Shown piece by piece: positions 46,467 through 57,732 of a stretch of 64,000 nucleotides of DNA. A program made the translations under genes and the position numbers. The notes below the pieces were generated by a model. It was given only the letters and a program-made list of their open reading frames with translations. It was not told where the DNA came from and ran no database searches. The stretch comes from Salicibibacter cibi (lineage in GTDB: Bacteria > Bacillota > Bacilli > Bacillales > Marinococcaceae): contig NZ_CP054706.1 in the NCBI RefSeq assembly GCF_016495865.1, positions 3,472,001-3,536,000 of the forward strand. Reading direction: 5' to 3'. The first letter of the stretch is position 1. Every line of letters begins with the position of its first letter.

Positions 46467-46495
46467 ATTATAAATCATTCTCTTTTTGTTTGCAA
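46467..46495 (-). promoter_or_regulatory. SigA promoter of the cggR-gap operon
   Basis: TTGCAA, 17-base spacer, TATAAT on the minus strand, 76 bases ahead of the cggR start. Confidence 0.85.
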
Positions 46496-46560
46496 TGTTA
46501 AAAATGCCTCCATTCCTGGCCAAACAAATGTACATGTGATTTATAAGCTTGGGTATCATT

Positions 46561-46848
46561 AGGGACTGCTGAATAACGGAAAAGGATTGGCACATAAGCA
46601 TTTTCCGTTGATGTTGTCAAAACTAGATGCAAGAAAATCTATCCTAAAAGCAGAAAACCCTTGCACGTCTGGCAACACACGGAGGGACGGTGCTGCAATG
46701 GCGAGACTCCAGCGGAAAAACGGACGCGTCAAGCCCCCGCAGCGCCGGTTTTTGCGCGAGGAGGCTTGACCGTTCGTCAGCGGAAAGCGAAGCCATGGAA
46801 GCGGCATCCCGACTCCAACTAATATATGTAAGTTGTTCAGCAATCCCT
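46561..46848 (+). repeat. MITE-like repeat, copy C
   Basis: A complete 288-bp copy, beginning AGGGACTGCTGAATAACGG and ending GTTGTTCAGCAATCCCT, with target duplication CATT at 46557-46560 and 46849-46852. It lies between the cggR promoter and the 3' end of rpoN, where it disrupts nothing obvious. Confidence 0.92.
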
Positions 46849-46952
46849 CATTATGGTGCTGCATGGTGACGGTATCGTTTGTTTCTGATGCCAGCCGGTC
46901 ACCATGACAGGTTCATGGCGACCATATTCATCTCTTTTATCTCTGTTCCAAA

Positions 46953-46980
46953 CAAAAAAACCGCCCGATGAGGACGGTTT
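46953..46980 (-). terminator. rpoN terminator
   Basis: On the minus strand ACCGTCC-TCAT-CGGGCGGT followed by TTTTTTG. It overlaps the rpoN stop codon. Confidence 0.85.
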
Positions 46981-48310
46981 ATGCAAAGCGCTTTCGTTTG
47001 GATGAAGCCTGGATGTTAAGTTCATCACGGTATTTGGCGATCGCGCGCCGAGAAATTGTAACCCCTTCTTCCTGTTTAAAGCGATCGGCGATTTTCTGAT
47101 CAGAGATTGGTTTTTGTTTATCCTCCTGCTCAATCCAGCAACGGAGCGCTTCTTTCACCATCATTGCCGAAATATCTTCGCCGTCATTGCCGGATACACC
47201 TTTACTGAAAAATGCTTTTAACTCATAACATCCGCGTGGGGTCTGTACATACTTCCCATTTGTCGTTCGTGAAACCGTCGATTCATGAACATCTGCCCGT
47301 TCGGCAATATGTTTGAGTGTCATCGGACGCAACTCGCCGTTTTCCAAAAAGCTTTGCTGATATTCGACGATCGCTTCTGTTACGGCACGAATCGTTTGTT
47401 GCCGCTGGTCAATGCTTTTCAACAGCCACACGAGTTGTTTGTATTTGGACTGGGCATACTCAAACGTTTCTTTATCGTTTTTTTGATGAAGAAGATTTCG
47501 GTATTGGCGATTCAAACGAATCCTCGGCAAGGAATCATCATTTAAAACGACCGTCCACTCTCCATTGTTTTTTTCTATATAGACATCCGGTGTGATATAA
47601 TCCGCTTCACTTTCACTAAACCCTTGGGCAGGGCGAGGATTCAGCGTTTGGATGAAATCATGGGCATCTTGTATTTCTTCAAGGGTAATTTGCATTTCTT
47701 CCGCCAACCATTTCCATTTTTTCTCTGCGAACGCTTGCAAATAATGGGCAACAATCGTTTCAACAATCGGATGCTCCTCAGGAAGCGCTTGCAACTGCAA
47801 CAACAGGCATTCCGATAAAGATCGCGCCCCCACGCCAACGGGATCAAAGTTTTGCAAAAGCGCACATAATTCATGGAAACGGTCGGGGGTGATGCCGAGT
47901 TCAATTGACGCTTCTTTTTCATTCACAACTAAATAACCGTTTTCATCTAAATTATGGATAAAATATTTCAGGTGTTCCTTTGTTTCCCCCTCACAATCAA
48001 GCATTCGAAGTTGATCAATGAGATGAACCGTTAACCCTTGACGGGCATTTCCCAAACGATCAATGAAAGGTTCTTTCCCCTGCTCCCCGCTGCTTTCCTC
48101 ACGATCGTTCCATAACACCGGGCTATCCCGGATCCCTTCGTCCCTATCCGCCTCATTGACATCCAGCAATGGATTTTCCAACGCTTGTTCTTCTATATAT
48201 TCAGATAATTCCAATGTAGAGTATTGCAACAAAGAAATGGCCTGTCGCAATTGCTGGGTCATCACGAGTTTCATCGTTTGTTGTTGAATAAGTCCCATTT
48301 CAAGATTCAT
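46979..48310 (-). CDS. rpoN: RNA polymerase sigma-54 factor
   Basis: A 443-residue sigma-54 (SigL). The Gln-rich activator-contact region is at the N-terminus (LIQQQTMKLVMTQQLRQAISLLQ). The core-binding domain is central, and the RpoN box ISRRAIAKYRDEL near residue 424 reads the -24 element. It needs enhancer-binding activators encoded elsewhere. The ATG follows GGGGG by seven or so bases. Its place between cggR and clpP-side genes matches Bacillus. Confidence 0.95.
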   Translation of the reverse strand: MNLEMGLIQQQTMKLVMTQQLRQAISLLQYSTLELSEYIEEQALENPLLDVNEADRDEGIRDSPVLWNDREESSGEQGKEPFIDRLGNARQGLTVHLIDQLRMLDCEGETKEHLKYFIHNLDENGYLVVNEKEASIELGITPDRFHELCALLQNFDPVGVGARSLSECLLLQLQALPEEHPIVETIVAHYLQAFAEKKWKWLAEEMQITLEEIQDAHDFIQTLNPRPAQGFSESEADYITPDVYIEKNNGEWTVVLNDDSLPRIRLNRQYRNLLHQKNDKETFEYAQSKYKQLVWLLKSIDQRQQTIRAVTEAIVEYQQSFLENGELRPMTLKHIAERADVHESTVSRTTNGKYVQTPRGCYELKAFFSKGVSGNDGEDISAMMVKEALRCWIEQEDKQKPISDQKIADRFKQEEGVTISRRAIAKYRDELNIQASSKRKRFA

Positions 48311-48358
48311 GGTGCGCCCCCTAGTTTTGTAAGCGCTTTCTATGAAGATAGCACAAAA

Positions 48359-48613
48359 TTATTTCTGTTCCAACCATGAAAAAGTTAGACGGACGGTGTG
48401 CGTTTGCTTCTTTTGCACATACTCGCTATTCATCGTTATATAAGAAGGGATATGAGCTTGCACATACGTGCGATCATCCTGCAAGAAATCAAATGAACCG
48501 GTGGTTCTTAAGGCTTCGGCCAGCTTTTCGAGTTCAGTAGCTGCTTCATTCGCCGTCAGTTCCTGCTCCCGGGCATACCGTTCCGTTTGCTCTAAGCGTT
48601 CTTGGCCAAACAT
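48359..48613 (-). CDS. small protein with amphi-Trp-like domain
   Basis: An 84-residue acidic protein: a helix-rich first half (LTANEAATELEKLAEALRTT) and a strand-rich second half (HTVRLTFSW). The layout resembles amphi-Trp domain proteins, but the match is not certain. GGAGGGGGATTCC gives a good start. It is upstream of rpoN by 48 bases on the same strand and may be cotranscribed. Function unknown. Confidence 0.65.
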   Translation of the reverse strand: MFGQERLEQTERYAREQELTANEAATELEKLAEALRTTGSFDFLQDDRTYVQAHIPSYITMNSEYVQKKQTHTVRLTFSWLEQK

Positions 48614-48926
48614 GGAATCCCCCTCCGCGAATGTTACAATTTCATTTTACACTATCAGAATGTATTAATTCTTCGAATGATAGTATAAGTAATACTTTGA
48701 CCTTCGCCATCCTTGACGATAAGTCAAGTTTTTCTAATGTAATTATATCGCATTTAACATCCAGAAGCTAGGGTAGTGTGTCATTCATTCTAATATCGAT
48801 TTAAAATTGCATTCTCCTGTTTCTCGCGGATATTCCCTTCTAATACCGATCCATATCAGGAAAAAACGGTTTGAAGTTTACGAAAAAAGGTAAACATAGT
48901 AATGGGTGATGAATAAATGCAATGTA
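48614..48926. other. intergenic region upstream of clpP
   Basis: No gene was found. It must hold the promoter of the minus-strand 84-residue gene and rpoN, but none stands out. The clpP control region follows. Confidence 0.5.
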
Positions 48927-48956
48927 TTTGACCTTTATTGACCAATAGGGTATGAT
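48927..48956 (+). promoter_or_regulatory. clpP promoter with CtsR operator
   Basis: TTGACC (48928-48933), 17-base spacer, TATGAT (48951-48956). The opposite strand over 48927-48943 reads GGTCAATAAAGGTCAAA, the heptad direct repeat bound by CtsR, and it covers the -35. clpP should be induced by heat and protein damage. Confidence 0.85.
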
Positions 48957-49004
48957 ATAAGCAGTAACCCCATATTGCAAACGAAATGAAGGAGGATTAG
49001 ATTT

Positions 49005-49601
49005 ATGCATCTAATACCAACAGTTATTGAACAAACAAACCGCGGGGAGCGGGCTTATGACATTTATTCACGTCTGTTAAAAGACCGTATCGTCATGCTC
49101 GGATCAGGGATCGATGACAATGTGGCCAATACAATCGTAGCCCAATTGCTTTTCCTCCAAGCGGAGGATCCGGACAAGGACATCTCCCTTTATATTAACA
49201 GCCCCGGAGGTTCCATTTCCGCCGGCATGGCCATTTATGATACGATGCAATATATTACACCTAAGGTTTCGACTATTTGCATCGGCATGGCTGCTTCTAT
49301 GGGCGCTTTCTTGCTCAATGCAGGAGAAATAGGCCAACGTTTCGCCCTCCCGAACAGTGAAATTATGATCCACCAACCGCTTGGAGGAACACAAGGGCAG
49401 GCATCCGATATTGAAATTCATGCGCGTCGTATTCTGGAAATGCGGGAAAAATTGAACAATATCTTCGCCGAGCGAACAGGCCAGCCGCTCGAAGTAATCC
49501 AACGGGACACCGACCGGGATAACTTCATGACTGCACCAGAAGCAAAAGAGTATGGGCTCATCGATCGAATCTTCGAGAAGAATGAAAGCACAGAAAAATA
49601 A
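49005..49601 (+). CDS. clpP: ATP-dependent Clp protease proteolytic subunit
   Basis: A 198-residue serine peptidase that forms the double-heptamer chamber for ClpC/ClpX/ClpE. The triad residues are visible: Ser98 in GMAASMGAF, His123 in IMIHQPLGG and Asp172 in DTDRDNF. The N-terminal [22 protein letters not shown] is typical. AGGAGG lies ten bases before the ATG. It is a single gene ending in a bidirectional terminator. Confidence 0.97.
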   Translation: MHLIPTVIEQTNRGERAYDIYSRLLKDRIVMLGSGIDDNVANTIVAQLLFLQAEDPDKDISLYINSPGGSISAGMAIYDTMQYITPKVSTICIGMAASMGAFLLNAGEIGQRFALPNSEIMIHQPLGGTQGQASDIEIHARRILEMREKLNNIFAERTGQPLEVIQRDTDRDNFMTAPEAKEYGLIDRIFEKNESTEK

Positions 49602-49618
49602 CCGATCCTTCCCCACCT

Positions 49619-49648
49619 AAAAAACCACGCGACCTGCGTGGTTTTTTT
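49619..49648. terminator. bidirectional terminator between clpP and crh
   Basis: AAAAAACCACGC-GACC-TGCGTGGTTTTTTT works for clpP on plus and for crh on minus; it overlaps the crh stop. Confidence 0.9.
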
Positions 49649-49902
49649 CATTCCTCGCTTACAAATTGCCCAAGCGCTTTTACTGCTTCTTCTTCATCGC
49701 CGCCATCAGCAGCTATGCGAATCGTTGTCCCATTGCGGACGGCAAGACTCATTACTCCCATAATACTTTTGGCGTTGGTCTCATGTGTCCCTTTGATAAG
49801 GTTGATATCCGCATGAAAGCGATTGGCTTCCTGCACGAATAGGGCGGCCGGTCGCGCCTGCAAGCCCATTTTTAAATTCACTACCACGTCACGCTCGACC
49901 AT
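49648..49902 (-). CDS. crh: HPr-like protein Crh
   Basis: An 84-residue HPr paralogue. The usual active His15 is replaced by Gln in GLQARPAA, so it cannot take part in PTS transfer, while Ser46 in NAKSIMGVMSLA remains for HPr kinase. Phospho-Crh acts as a CcpA co-repressor. It is the last gene of the yvcI-rapZ-yvcK-whiA-crh run, as in B. subtilis. Confidence 0.95.
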   Translation of the reverse strand: MVERDVVVNLKMGLQARPAALFVQEANRFHADINLIKGTHETNAKSIMGVMSLAVRNGTTIRIAADGGDEEEAVKALGQFVSEE

Positions 49903-49927
49903 CGCGACCCATCCTTTCTGCTGTTTA

Positions 49928-50884
49928 TCATCCTTGTGGCAACGATTCGCGATTACGAATTCGTTCAGCCAGTTCGTCGATTTTTCGCAACCGGTGATTG
50001 ACCCCGGATTTGCTCACCTTCCCGCTCTCTGCCATTTCACCCAATTCCTTCAAGGTGACATCCTGATGCTTCACACGAAGTTCGGCCATTTCACGCACTT
50101 TGGAAGGCAAGCTTTCCAAACCGATCTCTCGCGTGACAAGCTCTATATTTTCCACTTGCCGCAAGGCAGCTCCTACCGTTTTGTTCAAATTTGCTGTCTC
50201 ACAGTTTACGAGTCGATTGACAGAGTTACGCATATCCTTCACAATCCGAACATCTTCAAAATAGAGCAGTGCTTGATGAGCACCGATAATATTGAGAAAC
50301 TCGGTGATCTTCTCGCTTTCCTTAATATAAACAATATACCCTTTTTTTCTCTCCAGTACACGGGCATCCAGATCAAATTCCAACATTAACGCCAAGAGCG
50401 ATTGATTGTGTTCTTTATAATAAGAAAACAACTCCAAATGATAGGATGATGTCTCCGGATGATTAATGGACCCACCTGCGAGAAAGGCTCCCCGTAAATA
50501 CGCTCTTTTGCAACAATGATTCTCAAATGTATGTTCTGAAATCGACTGCGCAAACGTATGCCCGTTGGCCGTCACGTTTGTATCAGCTAAAATTTCTTCC
50601 ACAAAACGGTACACGCGAACGATGTAAATATTGTTTTTCCTTAATCGCATTTTTTTACGAACGACGAGTTCGGCCTTCATGTGTTCATACCGTTGCTTCA
50701 GAAGCGTATAAAACCTTCGTGCAATCGCCGCGTTCTCGGTCGTTATATCCAAAGTCGTACGCGATTCCGAAATATTAAGAGCACCGGTCATTTGGATAAG
50801 TGCGGAAAGTTCCGCTTTTACACAGCAATCATCTGCACGGATCTGTGTGAGTTCTTTTTTCGTCATTGCCGCAAACGAAGACAA
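49928..50884 (-). CDS. whiA: WhiA, DNA-binding cell-division regulator
   Basis: A 318-residue protein with an N-terminal LAGLIDADG-homing-like fold ([17 protein letters not shown] near residues 118-134) without nuclease function. A C-terminal helix-turn-helix follows ([27 protein letters not shown]). It influences cell division and chromosome segregation in Bacilli. The start is TTG with GGTGG nine bases upstream. It lies 32 bases after yvcK. Confidence 0.93.
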   Translation of the reverse strand: MSSFAAMTKKELTQIRADDCCVKAELSALIQMTGALNISESRTTLDITTENAAIARRFYTLLKQRYEHMKAELVVRKKMRLRKNNIYIVRVYRFVEEILADTNVTANGHTFAQSISEHTFENHCCKRAYLRGAFLAGGSINHPETSSYHLELFSYYKEHNQSLLALMLEFDLDARVLERKKGYIVYIKESEKITEFLNIIGAHQALLYFEDVRIVKDMRNSVNRLVNCETANLNKTVGAALRQVENIELVTREIGLESLPSKVREMAELRVKHQDVTLKELGEMAESGKVSKSGVNHRLRKIDELAERIRNRESLPQG

Positions 50885-50916
50885 GCCACATTCACCACCT
50901 TTTTGATCAAACTTCC

Positions 50917-51861
50917 TTAACCTTCGAGAATCATCCGGGCAATTTTTTCCGCATTATGACGCAACACCGAGCCGTCTGTTTGGATGAAATCATCTTGGAT
51001 CGCATGCAAACCCAGCGCTTTTAAATGGTCTTCATCACAAATCACAGCCTCCGAACCTTCCTCGGCATATCGTTCGATCATTTCCGGTGAAATGTTTCCG
51101 TCATGGACAAAAATTTGCTCAATCATCGATTTCCCGATATGGGCATAAAGCGCCTTAATATGATCGGAAGCAGTAAATTCATCCGTTTCCCCGCTTTGCG
51201 TCATGACATTGCAAATATAGATTTTATCCGCTGACGACCGGTTTATTTCTTCCGCAATGCCGGGAACGAGCAAATTAGGCAACACACTGGTATATAAACT
51301 CCCCGGTCCCATAATAATTTTATCTGCTTGTCGAATCGCCTGAATGCTCGCCGGCAATGCCTCGGGAAAGGCTGGATCAAGGAACATTTCATCGATTTTT
51401 TTCCCTGCCTTCGGAATATTGGACTCTCCCCGAACGACACTGCCATCGGTCATTTTCGCCACAAGTTCAATGCTATCATTGGACGCAGGTAACACCGTAC
51501 CGCGTACGTTGAGCACAGCACTGAGTTCGCTAATGCCGCGGGCAAAATCACCTGTGATAGACGTCATACCTGCGATCAGCAAGTTGCCGAGCGAATGCCC
51601 GGTAAGCCCTTCCCCATTTTCGAAGCGATGCTGAAATAAACGTTCAATTAATGGTTCAACTTCCGCCAATGCCACGAGCACATTTCGAACATCCCCGGGC
51701 GGCGGGACATTTAACTCCTTGCGTAACCGTCCGGAACTTCCTCCATCATCAGCTACGGTAACGATTGCCGATAGATCAACGGGGTAGGTTTTTAACCCTC
51801 GCAGTAAAACGGACAATCCCGTACCGCCTCCGATAACAACTATTTTCTTTCCATTCGTCAC
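50917..51861 (-). CDS. yvcK: YvcK/MgfK gluconeogenesis and morphogenesis factor
   Basis: A 314-residue CofD-like UPF0052 protein. It shows [17 protein letters not shown] (nucleotide-sugar binding), [13 protein letters not shown] and [16 protein letters not shown]. It binds UDP-sugars and supports cell-wall synthesis on gluconeogenic carbon sources. It overlaps rapZ by four bases. Confidence 0.94.
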   Translation of the reverse strand: MTNGKKIVVIGGGTGLSVLLRGLKTYPVDLSAIVTVADDGGSSGRLRKELNVPPPGDVRNVLVALAEVEPLIERLFQHRFENGEGLTGHSLGNLLIAGMTSITGDFARGISELSAVLNVRGTVLPASNDSIELVAKMTDGSVVRGESNIPKAGKKIDEMFLDPAFPEALPASIQAIRQADKIIMGPGSLYTSVLPNLLVPGIAEEINRSSADKIYICNVMTQSGETDEFTASDHIKALYAHIGKSMIEQIFVHDGNISPEMIERYAEEGSEAVICDEDHLKALGLHAIQDDFIQTDGSVLRHNAEKIARMILEG

Positions 51862-52733
51862 TCGATTGTTTCTCCCCTGTCCTTATGTTCGCGATGGCTC
51901 TTATACACTAGGTAATTCTTAGAATAAACATCAGCAAGATGTTCCACAAGCGTAACGGAACGGTGATTCCCGCCCGTACAACCAATCGCGATGATTACTT
52001 GGCTTTTTCCCTCTTGTTTATACAAAGGCAACAGAAAGGTTAGCATGTCTTCCAGCTTCACGAGAAATTCCTTTGTATCCGCCCACTTCATGACATATTC
52101 GGCAACGTCCGAATCCATCCCTGTTAACGGGCGCATCCGTTCAATATAATGAGGATTCGGCAAAAATCGGACATCAAAAACAAGATCGGCATCAATCGGA
52201 ATCCCGCGTTTAAACCCAAAGGACATAAAATGTACGTTAAAGGTCAACTCCTCGGGAGCAGTGAACAATTTGTTAATTTCCGAGCGTAACTCTCGAGGGG
52301 TAAGCGTTGTCGTATCAATATGGTAACGTGCCCTTCCCTTGATCTCATCCAGTATTTGCCGTTCTTCTTTGATGCCGTCTAACAGCGGGCCGGACGGAGC
52401 AAGGGGGTGCGAACGCCTAGTTTCTTTAAATCGCTGCACAAGTTTGCTGTCCTCTGCATCGAGAAATAAAATGTGCGTGTGCAAATTCGGCTTATCTCCA
52501 AGCATGCTTACCGCCGAAAACACTTGTTCAAAAAATTCCCGGCCCCGTAAATCCATGACAAGCGCGACACGGTTCATCGACCCGCCTTCCACGAGATCCA
52601 ATAATTTCGGAATCAACGCCGGCGGCAAATTATCGATGCAAAAAAAACCGAGATCTTCAAGGCTTTGCACGGTAACCGTTTTTCCCGCTCCCGACATTCC
52701 GGTAATCACAACGATCTGGATATCATCTTCCAC
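51858..52733 (-). CDS. rapZ: RapZ/YvcJ nucleotide-binding protein
   Basis: A 291-residue P-loop protein: GMSGAGKT near residues 10-17, FFCIDNLPP, a DLRGREFF segment and the C-terminal [15 protein letters not shown]. In E. coli RapZ tunes glucosamine-6-phosphate synthase through small RNA; in Bacillus YvcJ affects competence. The GTG start with GGAGAG is preferred; the longer open frame upstream reads through the yvcI gene and is spurious. Confidence 0.94.
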   Translation of the reverse strand: MEDDIQIVVITGMSGAGKTVTVQSLEDLGFFCIDNLPPALIPKLLDLVEGGSMNRVALVMDLRGREFFEQVFSAVSMLGDKPNLHTHILFLDAEDSKLVQRFKETRRSHPLAPSGPLLDGIKEERQILDEIKGRARYHIDTTTLTPRELRSEINKLFTAPEELTFNVHFMSFGFKRGIPIDADLVFDVRFLPNPHYIERMRPLTGMDSDVAEYVMKWADTKEFLVKLEDMLTFLLPLYKQEGKSQVIIAIGCTGGNHRSVTLVEHLADVYSKNYLVYKSHREHKDRGETIE

Positions 52734-52749
52734 ACCAACATCTCTCCGT

Positions 52750-53208
52750 TCACACTGTTTCGAGCTTTGCGTCGAGCAACTCGTAATCAGGTGTGTAATA
52801 AAATGTGCTGAACAACATTCCTTGTTTTCCCAAAAGATGTTTGAATAAATCTTGATCACCCAAGGCCATTGGCAAAGAAAGAACGTTCGTTTCTTTTTCC
52901 CAAAATAGCCTGCCTTCAGGTGAATGTTCCAACATTTCCCCTTTATGTTTATTCGCAAAAAAAGAAAACATCATCCATTCGGAAACTTTCGCGTACCTTT
53001 CCTGAATGACAATCGTAGAAACTGCCCGTAACTGTGGGTTCAGCAGTTCTATTCCGGTCTCTTCCATGAACTCCCTGCGCACGGTGGCAAGTGGGGTTTC
53101 TCCGTCCTCCATCTTCCCGCCGGGGGCGACAACCCAGTTTCTTCTGGGCTTTTGCAACAATAAAACCCGATCCTCATGTGTTAACACGCAGTTTGCCACA
53201 CGCCGCAT
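52750..53208 (-). CDS. yvcI: Nudix hydrolase YvcI
   Basis: A 152-residue MutT-type hydrolase. The Nudix box [20 protein letters not shown] plus TG matches G(x5)E(x7)REUxEExGU fully, near residues 36-57. It probably sanitises oxidised nucleotides or other diphosphates. AGGTG is seven or so bases from the chosen ATG. It heads the five-gene run ending in crh. Confidence 0.9.
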   Translation of the reverse strand: MRRVANCVLTHEDRVLLLQKPRRNWVVAPGGKMEDGETPLATVRREFMEETGIELLNPQLRAVSTIVIQERYAKVSEWMMFSFFANKHKGEMLEHSPEGRLFWEKETNVLSLPMALGDQDLFKHLLGKQGMLFSTFYYTPDYELLDAKLETV

Positions 53209-53226
53209 GTTCATCACCTCACATTA

Positions 53227-53255
53227 ATTATAACGTGAACCGATGCATCCCACAA
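53227..53255 (-). promoter_or_regulatory. SigA promoter of the yvcI-crh operon
   Basis: On the minus strand TTGTGG, 17-base spacer, TATAAT, about 19 bases ahead of the yvcI start. The -35 is only moderate. Confidence 0.65.
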
Positions 53256-53356
53256 ATCTAAGCCTCCGGTCACTGCGTACGCACCGCGTTTTCGATTAGA
53301 AAACTTGGCTTTCGACAAGCTTTTCTGTCGAAAGCCTTAGTTGCACTTATGTAGGT

Positions 53357-53644
53357 AGGGATTGCTGAACAACTTGCAGCTATCAGCTGAAGCCGGGATG
53401 CCGCTTCCATGGCTTCGCTTTCCGCGGACGAACGGTCAAGCCTCCTCGCGCAAAACCGGCGCTGCGGGGGCTTGACACATCCGTTTTTCCGCTGGAGTCT
53501 CGCCATTGCAGCACCGTCCCACCATACGTTGCCAGAAGTGCAAGGGTTTTGTTGCTTATAGGATGGATTTCCTTGCATCCAGTTTTGACAACACCAACGG
53601 AAAATGCTTATGTGCCAGTCTTTTTCCGTTATTCAGCAATCCCT
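53357..53644 (-). repeat. MITE-like repeat, copy D
   Basis: A complete 288-bp copy in the opposite orientation to the others, with ends AGGGATTGCTGAACAAC and GTTATTCAGCAATCCCT. The target duplication is AGGT at 53353-53356 and 53645-53648. It lies upstream of the yvcI promoter. The following 53649-53815 contains nothing recognisable. Confidence 0.92.
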
Positions 53645-53815
53645 AGGTAAGAAAGTTGATTTATGCTTTTGTATGAAAACAACCATAATTGGAGCAGCGT
53701 AAACGAATCAGTATAACCAACGTATGTCTCGATTATATTTTTTTACGCTAAACTAGTTGTTCTCATTATAGATGGTGGCGACATGCTCAACCGCCATGAG
53801 GGTTTCTTACCTACC

Positions 53816-53851
53816 AAAAAAAATACGCAAGGCGATGTACCTTGCGCATCC
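53816..53851 (-). terminator. trxB terminator
   Basis: On the minus strand ATGCGCAAGG / CCTTGCGTAT with an 8-base loop, then TTTTTT, about 120 bases after the trxB stop. Confidence 0.85.
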
Positions 53852-53972
53852 AAAATATATATAAGGGGGGTCAATTAACGTACTTCCATCATAACGCTTA
53901 ATTGTTTCACAGCTGTTACAATAGCATTAAAAACACATAACTTTTTTTCGTCATGTTCTTCGGGAACTTTTC

Positions 53973-54983
<1,011 letters not shown>

Positions 54984-54995
54984 CTATTCATCTGC

Positions 54996-56048
54996 TCAAT
55001 CCAACCCAAACGATAAATCGTGCAGATGTTCACACTGTACTTCGTCGCTTTTAAGGGCGCGGGTTTGCCATGCTTGCAAAAGCGTTGCTGCTTTATCATC
55101 ACCATGATCACGCGCGAGCTTCCAGGCTTTTTTGCTTTTTTTATGGTACCCGCAATGAAAAGCGGCTACTCCGTAACGATAAAAAAATGCGCCGGCCATT
55201 TCAGGCGGGCTGTGTTTTTGTAAAAAATGGAACAATAAAAGTGCCTGCTCGTATTCCCCAAGCCGACAAAGCGTGGCTGCCAATTTGTGAATATGGCCTT
55301 TATTCAACGGCACCAATTGCCTAAGTTTCTTTTTCAACTGTTCAACTTCCCGGTCCTTACGCTGATCTTCGAGCAATAATGTTAATTGGCATAGCGCAGG
55401 CACATACATCACTTCCTCCAACAGGGTACGCAAGCAATGCATCGCCTCATCACTGCGCCCTTGAAGGTGAAGCGTTCTCGCATATTGATTGTATGAAGCA
55501 TAATAAGCGGGATAATCCATCATTAATCCTTTGAGCAAACGCTCTGCTTTTTCATAATTTCCCTCGTTGATGAAGCGCCCAGCGCGCTCGTACTGTAAAA
55601 TAAAGTCATCGGGGAAGGCAGGCTTTTCTTCATATTCATCGGCAAAAAAATCTTCATTCCCATCAAGTTTTACCAACTCAAGCAACTCTTGCGCATCTTC
55701 CACAAATTCTCCCTCCGGCGAGGAGGACAAATAGTGAAGCGCCGCTTCCTTTGATTTATCAAAAAGTCCGAGAAACGCGTAGTTGTTGGCGAGAAAATAA
55801 TAACAATCATACATGTCGCCATCTATATGATCCAAGACGTGCAAGAGGGTCTCATTGGAACGTTCATACTCGCCCATGTCGGATAATATCGCTGCAAGTT
55901 GACAATGAAAAACCCCTTCCAGGGGCCTTAATTCAATCGCCCGTTTCAAATAACGGATCGAGCGATTCCACTCTTTATTTTTATAAAACGTGATTCCCCG
56001 GTCAAAAAAATATTCCGGATTTTGAAGAAAAGGGATCAACTGCCCCAT
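54996..56048 (-). CDS. tetratricopeptide-repeat protein (YvcD-like)
   Basis: A 350-residue soluble protein of about seven helical TPR-type repeats, for instance PEYFFDRGITFYKNKEWNRS and ERLLKGLMMDYPAYYASYNQ. TPR proteins are scaffolds; the partner is unknown. Position upstream of trxB matches yvcD of Bacillus. The chosen ATG follows AAGGCG and lies 30 bases after the predicted transcription start; an upstream ATG would overlap the promoter. Confidence 0.82.
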   Translation of the reverse strand: MGQLIPFLQNPEYFFDRGITFYKNKEWNRSIRYLKRAIELRPLEGVFHCQLAAILSDMGEYERSNETLLHVLDHIDGDMYDCYYFLANNYAFLGLFDKSKEAALHYLSSSPEGEFVEDAQELLELVKLDGNEDFFADEYEEKPAFPDDFILQYERAGRFINEGNYEKAERLLKGLMMDYPAYYASYNQYARTLHLQGRSDEAMHCLRTLLEEVMYVPALCQLTLLLEDQRKDREVEQLKKKLRQLVPLNKGHIHKLAATLCRLGEYEQALLLFHFLQKHSPPEMAGAFFYRYGVAAFHCGYHKKSKKAWKLARDHGDDKAATLLQAWQTRALKSDEVQCEHLHDLSFGLD

Positions 56049-56084
56049 GCGTTCACACGCCTTCCACATACTTTGATCATCGTT

Positions 56085-56113
56085 ATTGTAACATAGTTTA
56101 TGGCGCATCCCAA
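56085..56113 (-). promoter_or_regulatory. SigA promoter of the TPR-trxB unit
   Basis: On the minus strand TTGGGA, 17-base spacer, TACAAT. Confidence 0.6.
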
Positions 56114-56849
56114 AAGATGGTGTATAGGTGATGTTTTAGGATAAGTCTAAAAAGTAGTAATTTTCAAATTTATGTGTATAATTTCCCGAGTCGGCAGGAC
56201 TTCCCTTTTTTCAAAATTAGAATTTTCCTCAATAATCATTAACGATATAACTGAGTTTCCTAGTGAGGTTTAACCCTATAATAAAAAATGGATACCGAAA
56301 CTTATCCATTTCCTTTCGTTATATCTTCATCCATAAAGATACAAGGCATCCGGTTAAGACTGTCTGCCTCCGATCACTAGTGGCGTGTTTCAGAGATCCT
56401 TTCCCCATTGAAAAATGGAACAGCATTCGTAGAGGATGAAGTTTAATCCCTCTCGGAGCAGCTCACCCTTCATTAGAGGGATTACTTTGTACTTCCGAGC
56501 AGAACGTGATTCGTTACCTGTTACCTCCCTCGCATCGGATATACGAATTGCTTGAATCGCCCAACGGACCACCGGAGACGCTCACGCCATTAGACGACCA
56601 GCCTTTACGGCTGTTACCGGACCTTTTATGCCTTTCTCTGGCAAAACTATCCGAAGATGCTCCGAGTTCGTCCATTTATCGTGCTATTAACAAAGGTTTT
56701 GTCCGTATAACGCCGGGAAGGAACTTTTGAAACAGTACACTAGTGCAGGGTGATTAATTAATCACTCACACCCATATTGTCATTCAAACCACGTCATAGC
56801 GTGGCTTAACTATTTTCCGGAAATCGCGCTTTCGATGATTCGTCTTTTT
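56114..56849. other. long intergenic region, no gene recognised
   Basis: It contains an inverted repeat AATCCCTCT / AGAGGGATT (about 56441-56483) and a 16-bp perfect palindrome GTGATTAATTAATCAC (56750-56765). A minus-strand frame near 56390-56572 reads GNESRSARKYKVIPLMKGEL; it could be a degraded gene but I cannot place it. Confidence 0.4.
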
Positions 56850-56857
56850 AACTTTCC

Positions 56858-57002
56858 AGCGTCCCTCATATTGGGGTTTATTCTTTTTTTAGGGACGCTA
56901 GGCCTTCACAGCGTCCCTCAAATTAAGATTTATTCTTTTTTCAGGGACGCTGGACCTTCCATCGTCCCCCTAAATGAGGCTTATTCTATTTTTAAGGACG
57001 CT
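56858..57002. repeat. three tandem 52-bp hairpin repeats
   Basis: Each unit has AGCGTCCCT, about 24 AT-rich bases including TTTATTCTTTTTT, and AGGGACGCT, then GGCCTTC. Units start at 56858, 56910 and 56962; the third is slightly decayed. They lie downstream of hisIE and could act as a barrier to RNA decay or transcription. Confidence 0.8.
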
Positions 57003-57105
57003 GGACCTTCCAAGTGCATCCCCTCTTTAGAATGATTACAATTAAAGGTGCGACATCCCTTTATTGTCGCTGTTTGGAAAACCAATGCGAAGAAACGATC
57101 GCTAT

Positions 57106-57732
57106 TTATTTCCCACGCCGTTCCGTTAGCGTATCCAACACTCGATCGAGGGGCAATTGCTGTTCTTCGAGCAAAACGAGAAGGTGATAAATAAAATCGG
57201 CACTCTCCCACGCCAGTTCTTCTCCATCCCGATTTTTTGCCGCTATAATAATTTCGGAAGCCTCTTCGCCGACCTTTTTTAATATTTTATCCACGCCTTC
57301 TTCAAATAAATACGTGGTGTACGCTCCCTCCGGGCGTTCATGGTTTCGTTCTGCAATCGTCGCAGCCACGGTCCGCAAAATCGTAAGATCATTTGATTCT
57401 TGCGCCGGTTCTTCGGAGAGCATGCTCTCCGTAAAACAACTGTATGTCCCGCGGTGACACGCCGGGCCTTGCGGGTGCACGAGCACGAGGAGGGTATCGC
57501 GGTCGCAATCATAACGAACATCGCTCACCTGTTGCACATTCCCGGACGTTTCGCCTTTATGCCAAAGGGTTTGGCGCGAACGGCTGTAAAACCACGTTTC
57601 CTTCGTATCGATCGTTTTATTTAATGATTCCCGGTTCATATACGCCACGGTCAGCACTTCCTTGCTATTCACATCTTGCACAACCGCGGGTATCAATCCA
57701 TCGGCATCAAAAACAATGTTCTCCATATTCAC
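57106..57732 (-). CDS. hisIE: bifunctional phosphoribosyl-AMP cyclohydrolase / phosphoribosyl-ATP pyrophosphatase
   Basis: Catalyses steps 2 and 3 of histidine synthesis. The HisI domain spans residues 1-115 with metal motifs [10 protein letters not shown] and [12 protein letters not shown]. The HisE domain spans about 118-208 with the MazG-like [17 protein letters not shown]. The fused form is normal for Bacillus. It overlaps hisF by four bases and ends the his operon. Confidence 0.96.
   Translation of the reverse strand: MNMENIVFDADGLIPAVVQDVNSKEVLTVAYMNRESLNKTIDTKETWFYSRSRQTLWHKGETSGNVQQVSDVRYDCDRDTLLVLVHPQGPACHRGTYSCFTESMLSEEPAQESNDLTILRTVAATIAERNHERPEGAYTTYLFEEGVDKILKKVGEEASEIIIAAKNRDGEELAWESADFIYHLLVLLEEQQLPLDRVLDTLTERRGK

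Noticed and set aside
49104..49616. 170-residue frame opposite clpP
   Set aside because: Shadow of clpP coding sequence.
52734..52958. 75-residue N-terminal extension of rapZ
   Set aside because: It overlaps the yvcI 3' end and has no similarity to RapZ; the GTG at 52733 has a good site.
53270..53578. 102-residue frame over MITE copy D
   Set aside because: Equivalent frames are broken in the other copies, so the element is non-coding.
56858..57002. CRISPR array
   Set aside because: The repeats are tandem with no unique spacers, only three units, and no cas genes nearby.
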